From contig DEMD01000006.1 in assembly GCA_002354735.1 (NCBI GenBank), forward strand, positions 1-64,000: a stretch of 64,000 nucleotides of DNA. Direction: 5' to 3'. Shown here one piece after another: positions 39,556 to 49,551 of the stretch (the stretch's first letter is position 1; every line of letters starts with the position of its first letter). Position numbers and translations under genes: made by a program. Under the pieces are notes generated by a model. That model was not told the DNA's origin. It did no database searches and saw only the letters and a program-made list of their open reading frames with translations. The stretch is from Gammaproteobacteria bacterium UBA2679 (GTDB taxonomy: Bacteria; Pseudomonadota; Gammaproteobacteria; Pseudomonadales; Oleiphilaceae).

Positions 39556-39598
39556 AACACCTTTCCTCGCTTGTTGTTGTTCTCCACCATGAACCGTG

Positions 39599-39616
39599 TG
39601 CGCAAACGTTTGCGCA
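39599..39616. promoter_or_regulatory. LacI-family operator upstream of GH3
   Basis: TGCGCAAACGTTTGCGCA is a perfect 18-bp palindrome with the central CG and flanking AA/TT of LacI/GalR operators. It sits 43 bp upstream of the GH3 start and downstream of the lacI-type gene. The identical sequence recurs upstream of GH16. Confidence 0.9.
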
Positions 39617-39660
39617 TCGGCTCAAAAATATCTGTTAAAACCTGCTCAGTACCGCTCGTA

Positions 39661-40647
39661 TCAGGCGCTCTCGCGCACTACCAGGCTTGGGCGCAAAAAT
39701 CGTTCTGGTTTCAGCCCAATCTCTCCCGTCAGCTGTCTCACCAGCAGAGCCGCTGCTTCGCCCATGTCGGTAAAAGGACTATGGACGGTCGTGAGCGGCG
39801 GTACGAGATGCTCCGCAAGACGCGAGTCGTCATAGCCAATCAGCGCGACATCATCAGGTATCCGCAGCCCATTCTCGCGAAACACCGCCATGGCACCGAT
39901 GGCGGTGTCATCGTTCCCGCAGAATACCGCCGTAAAGTCACGCCCGCTTGCCAGCAGCTCGGTGGCACCACGCCGCCCGCTTTCGACTGAATAGTCGCCC
40001 TCGACTACCCGCGACTCGGGCAAAGCCTGGCCTTCGTCCGCCAATGCCTGCAAGAAGCCCTTGTGTCGGCTTCTGGCGTCGGCAAGCGATTGGGGCCCAG
40101 TAATGGTCGCGATCTTCCTGTGCCCGCTCGTCATCAAATGTCTCGCTGCCAGCGCGCCTCCCAATTCGTGATCGATCACCACGCACTGTGCCTCCAGACC
40201 TGGCACCAGGCGGTTGATGACCACCACAGGTCGGTCGGGCAGATTCAGCGCCAGCAATTCTTCATCCGTCATGTGCAGTGGATGCAGAATCAAGGCCCGT
40301 AGCTGCTGGTTGTTCAGAAAACTGCTGGCTTGCCGTTCAAGCTCCGGCAGGCTTTCGCCGTTGGCGACGATGAGCATCTGCCCGGCTTCACGCAAGGCTG
40401 CTTCAACCGCCGCCATGAGTGGCCCGTAATAGACGCCATCGAAACCACCGACCAGCAGGCCGATACCGTGCCCCTGCCTGGTCACGAGTGAGCGAGCCAG
40501 CGAATTTGGCTGATAGCCAAGTTCGGCGGCCAGTGCAATGACGCGCTCTCTCGTTCGTCGCTCAATCCGGCCCTGGTTATTCAGCGCTCGGGATACCGTT
40601 CCGGCAGAAACACCTGCCAGTTTTGCGATCTCCTTTATTGTGGTCAT
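39661..40647 (-). CDS. LacI-family transcriptional regulator
   Basis: 328-residue repressor. The N-terminal helix-turn-helix is TTIKEIAKLAGVSAGTVSRAL, with the hinge helix SLARSLVT; the rest is a periplasmic-binding-protein-like effector domain (about 60-325). The hinge helix predicts insertion at a central CG step, which fits the two palindromes at 39599 and 42028. It lies between the GH16 and GH3 genes on the same strand. ATG at 40647 is the family-typical start; ATG at 40677 adds ten residues. Confidence 0.9.
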   Translation of the reverse strand: MTTIKEIAKLAGVSAGTVSRALNNQGRIERRTRERVIALAAELGYQPNSLARSLVTRQGHGIGLLVGGFDGVYYGPLMAAVEAALREAGQMLIVANGESLPELERQASSFLNNQQLRALILHPLHMTDEELLALNLPDRPVVVINRLVPGLEAQCVVIDHELGGALAARHLMTSGHRKIATITGPQSLADARSRHKGFLQALADEGQALPESRVVEGDYSVESGRRGATELLASGRDFTAVFCGNDDTAIGAMAVFRENGLRIPDDVALIGYDDSRLAEHLVPPLTTVHSPFTDMGEAAALLVRQLTGEIGLKPERFLRPSLVVRESA

Positions 40648-40764
40648 TGGCGCTTTGGCGTCCTCTCTTCTCAGCATCGGGCATTGACTCGCAGACGATG
40701 GTAACGCTGTTACTTCGAATCGTCGCCTAAATGTCGTCCCATAAGATGAGAAGAGATGGAGGCT

Positions 40765-41979
<1,215 letters not shown>

Positions 41980-42027
41980 GACCTTGTTCCTTATTTTTAT
42001 TGGATGCAGAGAAACTACAAGGCAAAA

Positions 42028-42045
42028 TGCGCAAACGTTTGCGCA
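42028..42045. promoter_or_regulatory. LacI-family operator upstream of GH16
   Basis: TGCGCAAACGTTTGCGCA, identical to the site at 39599 and extended by one symmetric A/T pair on each side (42027-42046). It lies 48 bp upstream of the GH16 start. Confidence 0.9.
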
Positions 42046-42132
42046 TGTGCCAAAGATCCACCTAACTTGCGCTGATGTCAAGCACTTCGGACGCGAAGGA
42101 TGGAGGCAAGCGAACTCAAAGAACCTTGCCGA

Positions 42133-43863
42133 TCAGCTGCTACTTTGCCAGATCAACAGACACAGCAGGACGAAGGAAATTCCCTGCCAGACCAGGGTCG
42201 GATTCCGGTCAATGAGAGGCTGACGGGACTGATGGAGGTAGCGTGGATTGGGATGCTTGAGCTCGTAGATGAATTCGGATACCTCGCCGTAGCGTTTCAG
42301 AGGTTCGATGCTCACAGCCTTGCTGATCGCAAAATCGAGCCAACCTGGCACCGCCTTGTCCATGGTTGTGAGACTGCGATAGCTAAGACGCTGCTGCTCG
42401 CGCACAGTCCTCGCTCTAGACACCGCAACCCCATATGGCAACTCACCCGACAGCATCTGATAGGTCATCACCCCGAGTGAAAACACATCAGACTGGCTCG
42501 TGCCGGCGTACCCCAGGAAGTATTCGGGAGCGGTATATTGTGCCGTACCGACCAGGGTTTCGTTCTTGCTGATAATCTCGGATATCCCGGCCACCTTGGT
42601 CGCGCCAAAGTCGATGATCTTCACCGTGCCTGCGCCATCTATCATTACGTTATGGGGTCGCAGGTCCTGATGCACCATTTCCTGTCGATGAAAGGCCTGT
42701 AAGCCCTTCGAGATCTGGTCGACGATGGATCGAACCTCGTCGATGCCTGGCGACGGGTTGTCTATCATCCACTGAGCCAGCGTCTTGCCTTCCAGGTACT
42801 CCGTAACGGTGTAGAGGTAATTCCGCTTCCGCCGTGGTTCGATCGCCTTCAGCACATGTGCGTTATTGATCCGCTTGGCAATCCATTCTTCCATGAAGAA
42901 ATTTTCGAGGTAGGCTTCGTTGCTGCGCATTTCTGCCGAGGGCGTCTTGATAACCACCGTCTCGCCAGACTCGCTATCCTGGGCCAGGAAAACGTGGCTA
43001 CGGCTACTGATGTAAATTTCACGCAGAATCTCGAAGCCATCGAACTGCATCCTGGGAGCCAGAGACGGCGGTGGAGGCAGCAGGGTCGCCTGCTGATGCA
43101 GCTCATTCAGATCCCGCTCGGGCAACTGCTCGATTCTGACAATCTGCAGCGTGAGATTGTCATGGCTGCCTGCGTCATAGGCTGCCTGAACCAGGCGCCG
43201 CGCAAGGTCGTCCAGACTCTCGTCACTGTCCTCAGTGGCGGTCTGCACTATGGCATCGGCAATGACCGTTTCGCTGAGGTACTCGAGCAGTCCATCTGTA
43301 GCCAGAACAAAGGTGTCTCCAACTTCCACGGCATGCGCACGATAGTCGAGTTCGAGATCGTCCTGAATGCCCAGACCACGAGTCAGGTAACTGGTCTCTG
43401 CGGAAACGATGCGACGGTGGTCGGTCGTGAGCTGCTCCAGACGCTTGTCTACCAGCCGGTAGATTCTGGAGTCGCCACTGTGAAAGAGATGAGCGGTGTT
43501 GGACTTGAGCACGATCGCACTGAAGGTGCAAATATAGCCCCGATCCAAGTTATAGCGGTAGGGGCCATTGCGTGTTTGCGAATACAACCACGAGTTTGTC
43601 GCTTTCAGGACCCGCTGCGCCGACGTTTTCACCGACCACGCATCCGAGGTGCAGTAATAATCGGAAAGAAAGCCCTTGATCGCGGTTTCGCTGGCAACCT
43701 GACTTACATCGCTGCTGCTGATCCCGTCAGCGATCGCCACCGCAATGCCCTTGGTCGATAGCAGGGGTTCAAGCGGGACAAGCAGGCCATGAAAGTCCTG
43801 ATTGATCTGTTTCCGGCCTTTGCTGCTGAACTGACCGGCACTTACCGAAAGCTGCTTCTTCAT
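42133..43863 (-). CDS. PP2C phosphatase / Ser-Thr protein kinase fusion
   Basis: 576-residue bifunctional signalling protein. A PP2C domain (about 1-250) shows the metal-binding AIADGISSS, FHSGDSRIYR, LATDGLLEYL and SHDNLTLQI. A eukaryotic-type kinase domain (about 270-535) has VVIKTPS (ATP Lys), MVHQDLRPHNVMID and DFGATKVAG; in the catalytic loop HRD is HQD and the Lys is Arg. A C-terminal helix (about 556-574) anchors it in the membrane. In pseudomonads such fusions sit in nitrate/nitrite assimilation clusters, and here it follows a formate/nitrite channel. Its RBS is inside the terminator stem at 43872. Confidence 0.9.
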   Translation of the reverse strand: MKKQLSVSAGQFSSKGRKQINQDFHGLLVPLEPLLSTKGIAVAIADGISSSDVSQVASETAIKGFLSDYYCTSDAWSVKTSAQRVLKATNSWLYSQTRNGPYRYNLDRGYICTFSAIVLKSNTAHLFHSGDSRIYRLVDKRLEQLTTDHRRIVSAETSYLTRGLGIQDDLELDYRAHAVEVGDTFVLATDGLLEYLSETVIADAIVQTATEDSDESLDDLARRLVQAAYDAGSHDNLTLQIVRIEQLPERDLNELHQQATLLPPPPSLAPRMQFDGFEILREIYISSRSHVFLAQDSESGETVVIKTPSAEMRSNEAYLENFFMEEWIAKRINNAHVLKAIEPRRKRNYLYTVTEYLEGKTLAQWMIDNPSPGIDEVRSIVDQISKGLQAFHRQEMVHQDLRPHNVMIDGAGTVKIIDFGATKVAGISEIISKNETLVGTAQYTAPEYFLGYAGTSQSDVFSLGVMTYQMLSGELPYGVAVSRARTVREQQRLSYRSLTTMDKAVPGWLDFAISKAVSIEPLKRYGEVSEFIYELKHPNPRYLHQSRQPLIDRNPTLVWQGISFVLLCLLIWQSSS

Positions 43864-43865
43864 AC

Positions 43866-43898
43866 AAAAAAAATCCCCGCCTTTTCAGGCTGGGGATT
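43866..43898 (-). terminator. terminator/attenuator between FNT gene and kinase gene
   Basis: In the minus-strand transcript AATCCCCAGCC pairs with GGCGGGGATT (one bulge, 6-nt loop) followed by eight T residues and then, 2 nt later, the kinase ATG. It looks like an intrinsic terminator, and its 3' arm holds GGGGA, the only Shine-Dalgarno candidate for the kinase. Confidence 0.85.
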
Positions 43899-43921
43899 CC
43901 TCATAGATAGCGTAGTGATCG

Positions 43922-44764
43922 TTACGATACCAGACGGCCTTCAGTAGCGATCTTGGCCGCACGACGCTCCGGATTAGTCCTGACATGGGTCCAGTAGATT
44001 GGCAGACCCACCAGCAGCAGACCACCGAACAGATTACCTAGCACGGTAGGAATCTCGTTCCAGACTAGGTAGTCCATGATGGTGAACTCACCACCCATGA
44101 TCATCGAGAATGGAAACAGGAACATATTGACAATTGAGTGCTCGAAACCCATGAAGAAGAAGAGCATGACCGGCATCCACATGGCTACAATCTTGCCAGT
44201 GGCCGAGGTGGAAATCATGGCACCTACAACACCCATCGACACCATCCAGTTACACAGCATGCCGCGGATGAAGATGGTAAACCAGCCCGCCATACCGTGC
44301 TCCTGGTAGCCTAATGTCCGCGACTCACCAATCGAGCCGACTTTCGCAGCCAGTTCGCCACCATCAGTGTTATAGCCGTATGTCAGGATGAAGGATGCGA
44401 AGAAGGCAACCGTGAGCGCACCGGCAAAATTGCCGACGAAAACTAGGCCCCAGTTTCTCAACACGTTGCTGGGTGTACAGCCTGGTCGCTTATCGAGCAG
44501 TGCCAGCGGCACCAGCGTAAATACGCCGGTGAGCAGATCAAATTTCATCAGGTACAGCATGATAAAGCCGACCGGGAACAACATGGCCCCCACAAGCAGA
44601 CTACCGGTCTGAACGATTACGGTAATGGCGAAGAAAGCCGCCAGACCGAGGATGGCGCCAGCCATGAATGCCCTGACCAAAGTATCCTTGGTGGACATGA
44701 ACAGTTTCTGCTCACCGGAGTCGACCATTTTGGTCGCAAATTCATTGGGTTCTATATAAGCCAT
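43922..44764 (-). CDS. formate/nitrite transporter (FocA/NirC family)
   Basis: 280-residue pentameric-channel-type membrane protein with six helices. Family features are present: LVRAFMAGAILGLAAFFAITV, LLVGAMLFPVGFIMLYLM, LRNWGLVFVGNFAGALT, IRGMLCNWMVSMGV, and GFEHSIVNMFLFP with the central-pore His. FNT channels carry formate, nitrite or hydrosulphide. The pairing with a PP2C-kinase gene favours a nitrite role, but no nir or nas gene is within the window. Confidence 0.9.
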   Translation of the reverse strand: MAYIEPNEFATKMVDSGEQKLFMSTKDTLVRAFMAGAILGLAAFFAITVIVQTGSLLVGAMLFPVGFIMLYLMKFDLLTGVFTLVPLALLDKRPGCTPSNVLRNWGLVFVGNFAGALTVAFFASFILTYGYNTDGGELAAKVGSIGESRTLGYQEHGMAGWFTIFIRGMLCNWMVSMGVVGAMISTSATGKIVAMWMPVMLFFFMGFEHSIVNMFLFPFSMIMGGEFTIMDYLVWNEIPTVLGNLFGGLLLVGLPIYWTHVRTNPERRAAKIATEGRLVS

Positions 44765-44993
44765 GGAACGTTCTCTTCGGATTAGTGGGAAGGTATGACC
44801 GAGACAAGAGCATCAGCCATTCCGCCTTCCTAAATATCCTTTGAAAACATTGTGATAATCTTTGTGAACACTCAGCGACCTGAACGGAACGTGCGCCAGG
44901 CGCACTGTGAGGGTGCGGAGAGTGGGGTTAAAGCCGGACCGTTTTGGTGCACCCAGGTACTGATGCACCACCGACGGACTACTTGCTCAGGCT

Positions 44994-45692
44994 TTAGCCG
45001 CCGAGGCCCAGATGCATGCTGTCCTGCTCGATGCACTGATCCAGCAGTGCCAGATATTCAGCTTTCGCCTTCACCTTGGTCTGCTGATGCGCTCGCATAT
45101 TCAGATTCTTGAACTGCTGAGCCACCGCGTTCGCCCGTTCAGTCAAAACACCTGCTGCAACGACTTCATCAAGAAAACCAGCCTCGACCGCACCCGCCGG
45201 ACTATAGATTTCGCCATTGATGACGGAGCGATAAAAGTGTGGTGGTGTCAGCCGGTGACGTGCGATCTCGATGCCAGCGCGATGCATGGTCATGCCGATC
45301 AGCACTTCGTTCAGGCCGAGCTTGAAATTGCCCTCGATACCTATCCGGTAATCAACTGACAAAAGAATAAAGGCGCCCTTGGCAATAGCGTGGCCGGTGC
45401 AGGCGCCGATCACTGGAAGTGGAAACGCAGACAGGCGTCTCGTCAGTTTTGATCCGACTGTGACCAGCGCCACAGCTTCCTTGGGCCCCTTCTGCATTTC
45501 CTTGAGATCGTATCCACCGGAGAAGATCCCTGCCTGCCCTGTCAGGATTACGATCGCCTTATCCTGTTCCGCCTGATCAAGTGCGCTGTTCAACGCCTCG
45601 AACACCTCATGACTGAGCGCGTTGGCCTTGCCATTGTTGATCGTGATCGTCGCGATGCCATCGTTCAATTGATAATCTACAAGCTCAGTCAC
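44994..45692 (-). CDS. crotonase-family (enoyl-CoA hydratase-like) protein
   Basis: 232-residue crotonase-fold protein. The oxyanion-hole segments are GIFSGGYDLKEM and IGACTGHAIAKGAFILLSVDYRIG. One catalytic Glu is in LNEVLIGMTM; the second Glu position of true hydratases is not obvious, so isomerase or another activity is possible. Start GTG with AGAGGG 7 nt upstream. It is 122 bp after the SDR gene on the same strand, so may have its own promoter. Confidence 0.84.
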   Translation of the reverse strand: MTELVDYQLNDGIATITINNGKANALSHEVFEALNSALDQAEQDKAIVILTGQAGIFSGGYDLKEMQKGPKEAVALVTVGSKLTRRLSAFPLPVIGACTGHAIAKGAFILLSVDYRIGIEGNFKLGLNEVLIGMTMHRAGIEIARHRLTPPHFYRSVINGEIYSPAGAVEAGFLDEVVAAGVLTERANAVAQQFKNLNMRAHQQTKVKAKAEYLALLDQCIEQDSMHLGLGG

Positions 45693-45814
45693 CTGGATAC
45701 CCTCTTTACTGGTTTGAAGTCGAATGCGGACCGTTTCAGAGGATGCACTTTACCCGTGCTTGAGCCTCAGAAGAAGCTTTGCCTGACCAGAGACACCGAT
45801 CAGGCAGCGATGGC

Positions 45815-46564
45815 CTAGAGTTCCTGCGCAGTAGGCCGCAGAATGATCTCATTGATATCGACATCATGTGGCTGCTCGATGGCAAACACGATGGCGCGCG
45901 CAACAGCATCCGGATCGATGGCCACCTTGTACATCTCGTCCGCTGCCCTGGCCGCCTTCGGATCAGTTATGGTGCTCGTTAGCTCAGTCGCTACAGCGCC
46001 AGGCGAGATGTTCGTACTACGAATCTCATCGCCAGCCTCCATTCTCAGCCCTTCCGACAAGGCCCTTACCGCATATTTAGTTGCGCAGTAGACTGCGGCG
46101 CCCTGGAACACCTTATGGCCTGCAACGGAAGACAGGTTGATCACATGACCGCTGTGCTGCTCACGCATGGTCGGTAATACAGCGGCGATGCCGTACATCA
46201 CACCCTTGATGTTGACGTCGATCATCTGCTCCCACTCATCCACCTTGAGCTTGTCGAGCGGTGCCAGGGGCATGAGCCCGGCATTATTGACCAGAACGTC
46301 GATGCGACCGAATTTGTCTTTCGCAGCCTTCGCCAGGGATTCGACCTGCTTGCGGTCAGTCACATCGGTCACCTGATAAATGACTTCTGCGTCCTTGGCG
46401 GTGAGTTCTTCTTGCAGGCTCTGCAGGCGCTCTTCACGGCGAGCTGCCAGTACCAGTCTGGCACCCCGTTCAGCCAGGCGGCGGGCGGTGGCTTCGCCGA
46501 GGCCGCTGCTGGCGCCAGTGATGATGACGACTTTACCCTTTATTGAATCTGTTACTTTGCTCAT
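45815..46564 (-). CDS. SDR-family oxidoreductase
   Basis: 249-residue short-chain dehydrogenase: nucleotide loop [16 protein letters not shown] in [13 protein letters not shown], and catalytic Ser in NLSSVAG with YCATK. RREER after the second strand favours NADP(H). It resembles the YdfG/serine-3-dehydrogenase-like subgroup. ATG has AAGGAG 8 nt upstream; the frame is open to 46675 but that part is not family-like. It lies 31 bp after the ene-reductase gene. Confidence 0.9.
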   Translation of the reverse strand: MSKVTDSIKGKVVIITGASSGLGEATARRLAERGARLVLAARREERLQSLQEELTAKDAEVIYQVTDVTDRKQVESLAKAAKDKFGRIDVLVNNAGLMPLAPLDKLKVDEWEQMIDVNIKGVMYGIAAVLPTMREQHSGHVINLSSVAGHKVFQGAAVYCATKYAVRALSEGLRMEAGDEIRSTNISPGAVATELTSTITDPKAARAADEMYKVAIDPDAVARAIVFAIEQPHDVDINEIILRPTAQEL

Positions 46565-46595
46565 ATCAATACTCCTTGAATGGTTTTCGTGAGAA

Positions 46596-47717
46596 TCAGC
46601 TAGTGGCTTCAGCTTCTTCCAGTGCCGGATAATCGGTATAGCCGCGCTCGTCGCCGCCATAGAAGGTGTCGCCATCCCAATCGTTCAACGGTGCGTTCTG
46701 ACGGAAGCGCTCTGCAAGATCCGGATTCGAGATATAGAGACGTCCGAAGGTGACGAGGTCGCAGCGACCAGCACTGATACGCTTGCGAGCTTCGTCGGCG
46801 CTGTAGTCGCCGTTGGCGATATAGGTGCCCTTGAAGCCGGCCTTGATCGCATCGATGACCTCCTCTGGGCGACCATCTGCATGATTACCCTGAAACGAAT
46901 CCTCTACGACCTCGATATAGGCGATACCCATATCGTTCAATTGCTTGGCAAATTCGCCGAAGGTTTCCAGCGGGTTTTCGTCGTACATGTCGTTGAAGCT
47001 ACCGGTCGGGCTGACACGAATGCCGACCTTGTCCTTACCCCACACATCGACGACGGCTTGCACGACCATCAGTGGCAGGCGCAGGCGATTCTCGAGCGAG
47101 CCTCCGAACTCATCGGTGCGCTTGTTGCTGCCGCTCTTGAGAAACTGGTCCAGGAGATAGCCGTTGGCCCCATGAACTTCCACCCCATCGAACCCGGCCT
47201 CTTTGGCATTCTGCGCGCCCTTGCGGAACTGTTCGACGATGTCCTGAATCTCCTCAGTCCTCAGCGCTCTCGGCTCTGGAATCTCAACCATGCCTGACTC
47301 CGCGCTGACGAAAGTTTTAGCACCTTCGGGCTTGATAGCTGAGGGTGCAACCGGTTGCGCACCGTCAGGCTGCAGGTCCGGATGCGAGATTCTACCCACG
47401 TGCCAGAGCTGCAGATGAATCCGACCGCCTGCCTTGTGCACCGCGTCTGTAACCTTGCGCCAGCCCTGAATCTGATCCGAGGAATGGATGCCCGGCGTAA
47501 AAGCATAACCCTTGCCCTGTGGCGAAACCTGGGTGGCCTCACTGATGATCAGGCCAGCACCAGCGCGCTGCGCGTAGTAACGGGCATTCATGTCGTTGGG
47601 GACATCGCCCGGCTGAGATGCTCGTGACCGGGTTAGCGGTGACATGAGGACGCGATTTGGCAGCGTTAGTGAGCCGATGTCATATGACTGGAACAGGATG
47701 TCTTTTGAATCACTCAT
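46596..47717 (-). CDS. old yellow enzyme family alkene reductase (NemA-like)
   Basis: 373-residue FMN-dependent ene-reductase. Typical segments are [26 protein letters not shown], the substrate-binding pair in [25 protein letters not shown] and the FMN phosphate site [14 protein letters not shown]. Reduces activated C=C bonds with NADPH and can act on nitro compounds or quinones. ATG has AAGGAGA 6 nt upstream. It follows a NemR-like regulator gene; a candidate operator at 47761 lies 44 bp upstream. Confidence 0.93.
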   Translation of the reverse strand: MSDSKDILFQSYDIGSLTLPNRVLMSPLTRSRASQPGDVPNDMNARYYAQRAGAGLIISEATQVSPQGKGYAFTPGIHSSDQIQGWRKVTDAVHKAGGRIHLQLWHVGRISHPDLQPDGAQPVAPSAIKPEGAKTFVSAESGMVEIPEPRALRTEEIQDIVEQFRKGAQNAKEAGFDGVEVHGANGYLLDQFLKSGSNKRTDEFGGSLENRLRLPLMVVQAVVDVWGKDKVGIRVSPTGSFNDMYDENPLETFGEFAKQLNDMGIAYIEVVEDSFQGNHADGRPEEVIDAIKAGFKGTYIANGDYSADEARKRISAGRCDLVTFGRLYISNPDLAERFRQNAPLNDWDGDTFYGGDERGYTDYPALEEAEATS

Positions 47718-47760
47718 AAACAATCTCCTTCTGAATTCACTTGATAAAACCAGCTTTGAT

Positions 47761-47772
47761 TAGACCAGTCTA
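47761..47772. promoter_or_regulatory. candidate NemR-like operator upstream of the alkene reductase
   Basis: TAGACCAGTCTA is an imperfect inverted repeat with half-sites TAGAC/GTCTA, shared with the site at 48394. It lies between the TetR gene and the reductase gene. Confidence 0.5.
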
Positions 47773-47794
47773 CTAGAAAGGTCGCGAAAAAAAT

Positions 47795-48382
47795 TTACCC
47801 AATGCCAAGGCACTGACGAAAGAAGACTCTGACGAAACGCTCCATCGGCTCAGGCGATTTCAGCACCTTGGCTCGCAGAATGGCGCCTTCCCACCCAGAC
47901 AGCAGAAGGCTCGCAGCATCAGCCGCATTCACTGAAGCATCTACGTCACCAGCCTGCTGAGCCTCTTCGATACATTGCTCGAAGCGCTTTTCCCAGCTAT
48001 GAAACACTGTATCCAGCCGCTTTCGAAAGGCCTCGTTCTGCCCTGCCAGCTCCTGGCCCAGGTTGCCGATAAGGCAGCCACGAGTGAGCTCACAGCTGGC
48101 CATGGCTTCCAGTCCGATATCGAAATAGGCCTGCAGACGCTCGACACAAGAGCGAGTCGTGTCTTTCAGAATCGCCTCGAGCTTCGCATCGTACTCTTCC
48201 GCAAATGTATCTATTACGGCCAGCCCAAAATCATTCTTGCTGGCAAAGTAGTGATAGAACGATCCCTTTGGCACACCAGCGGCGGTGAGTACGGCATTGA
48301 TGCCCGTGGACCCAAAGCCCTTCTGCCCGATAAGTTCGGCGCCGGTCTGAATGATGTGATTGCGGGTGTCGTTTGATGTCAT
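47795..48382 (-). CDS. TetR-family regulator, NemR-like
   Basis: About 195-residue TetR-family repressor. The DNA-binding domain has TRNHIIQTGAELIGQKGFGSTG and VPKGSFYHYFASKNDFG, very similar to E. coli NemR. CELTRGCLIGNLG matches the segment around the redox-active Cys106 of NemR. NemR controls an ene-reductase in response to electrophiles and chlorine species, and here the downstream gene is such a reductase. No clear Shine-Dalgarno is visible; ATG 48391 is an alternative start and the frame is open to 48433. Confidence 0.87.
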   Translation of the reverse strand: MTSNDTRNHIIQTGAELIGQKGFGSTGINAVLTAAGVPKGSFYHYFASKNDFGLAVIDTFAEEYDAKLEAILKDTTRSCVERLQAYFDIGLEAMASCELTRGCLIGNLGQELAGQNEAFRKRLDTVFHSWEKRFEQCIEEAQQAGDVDASVNAADAASLLLSGWEGAILRAKVLKSPEPMERFVRVFFRQCLGIG

Positions 48383-48393
48383 GCGACACATAA

Positions 48394-48408
48394 TAGACCG
48401 GTCGTCTA
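48394..48408. promoter_or_regulatory. candidate autoregulatory operator of the NemR-like gene
   Basis: TAGACCGGTCGTCTA is an inverted repeat (TAGAC/GTCTA, 5-bp spacer), 12 bp before the tetR start, related to the site at 47761. Confidence 0.5.
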
Positions 48409-48429
48409 CCAACTGCAAGTCTGGCAGAC

Positions 48430-49308
48430 TCACTGCTCCGCAGAAGCCCCGAGCTTATCCTGCGTTTTGGTCTCAAAGTCGCTGGCGTCGTGTCGCTCGT
48501 GCAGCTGCTCGGCAGGATCACCCCAGGTCCGGTTCACCATGCGGCCGCGTTTCACAGCAGGCCTCTGCTCCAGCTCATGAGTCCAGCGCAGCACGTTCTT
48601 GTACTTGTGCGCCTCAAGGAATTCAGCAGCTTCATAGACCTTGTTCGTGACCAGCGCGCCGTACCAGGGCCAGATGGCAATATCGGCGATACTATAGTCA
48701 TCACCAGCGATATAACGATTTTCACCCAACTGCCGATCCAGCACATCCAACTGTCGCTTCACCTCCATTGTATAGCGGTTGATCGGATACGCGTATTTCT
48801 CTGGTGCATAGGCATAGAAATGGCCAAAGCCGCCACCGAGCATCGGCGCGCTGCCCATCTGCCAGAACAGCCAGCACAGACACTCAGTTCGCTTTGCAGG
48901 GTCGCTGGGAATGAAGGCCTGAAATTTCTCTGCCAGATACAGCAATATTGAGCCAGATTCGAATATGCGCGTGGATGGGCTGGTGCTGTTGTCCAGCATT
49001 GCAGGAATTTTCGAGTTTGGATTTACGCCTACGAAGCCACTGCCGAACTGGTCGCCTTCAGTGATCTTGATAAGGTGAGCGTCGTATTCAGCACCGGTCT
49101 TTCCCAGTGCCAGCAACTCCTCCAGCATGATGGTGACTTTAACGCCATTAGGAGTGGCGAGCGAGTACAGCTGTAATGGGTGTTGACCTACCGGGAGCTC
49201 TTTCTCATGTGTCGGACCGGCTACAGGACGATTGATCTTGGCGAAGGCGCCGCCGTTTTCCTGATCCCATTCCCAGACTTTTGGCGGTGTATAGATATCG
49301 TTGGACAT
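48430..49308 (-). CDS. yghU: glutathione-dependent disulfide-bond oxidoreductase YghU
   Basis: 292-residue glutathione transferase-like protein. The opening YTPPKVWEWDQENGGAFAKIN and NRPVAGPTHEKELPVG match E. coli YghU closely. The thioredoxin-like N-terminal domain (about 45-130, with NPNSKIPAML and ESGSILLYLAEKF) and helical C-terminal domain are complete. YghU binds two glutathiones and reduces disulphides and organic peroxides. It is the first gene of a same-strand run with the NemR-like regulator and alkene reductase, consistent with an electrophile-response set. Confidence 0.95.
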   Translation of the reverse strand: MSNDIYTPPKVWEWDQENGGAFAKINRPVAGPTHEKELPVGQHPLQLYSLATPNGVKVTIMLEELLALGKTGAEYDAHLIKITEGDQFGSGFVGVNPNSKIPAMLDNSTSPSTRIFESGSILLYLAEKFQAFIPSDPAKRTECLCWLFWQMGSAPMLGGGFGHFYAYAPEKYAYPINRYTMEVKRQLDVLDRQLGENRYIAGDDYSIADIAIWPWYGALVTNKVYEAAEFLEAHKYKNVLRWTHELEQRPAVKRGRMVNRTWGDPAEQLHERHDASDFETKTQDKLGASAEQ

Positions 49309-49551
49309 TGCTGATCCTTGGTCTTCTCATGTTATTGGATAGTACGACAGCCTAAAGACTTACAGGGCAAATGACTGCATGCCAAGGCTTAAGGGCCGAT
49401 GAAACAGACCGCGGATTCGATCCGTCCGGATCCGACTGCTGTGGCTGCGCTGGCTACGAGCCGATACATTTCTTAACATCTTTAATGTAGAACTCGAAGT
49501 GCAGGTCACTAGATTATTCAAAGATCGACCAGTCCACGAAGTATAAGAACA

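Noticed and set aside
42856..43761. 301-codon open frame antisense to the PP2C-kinase gene
   Set aside because: Lies wholly inside a gene with intact motifs; composition is typical of an antisense shadow.
44891..44905. GTGCGCC-A-GGCGCAC palindrome upstream of the FNT gene, and the TGGTGCA/TGCACCA repeat at 44945-44970
   Set aside because: Symmetric but with no recurrence elsewhere in the window and no T-tract; function cannot be assigned.
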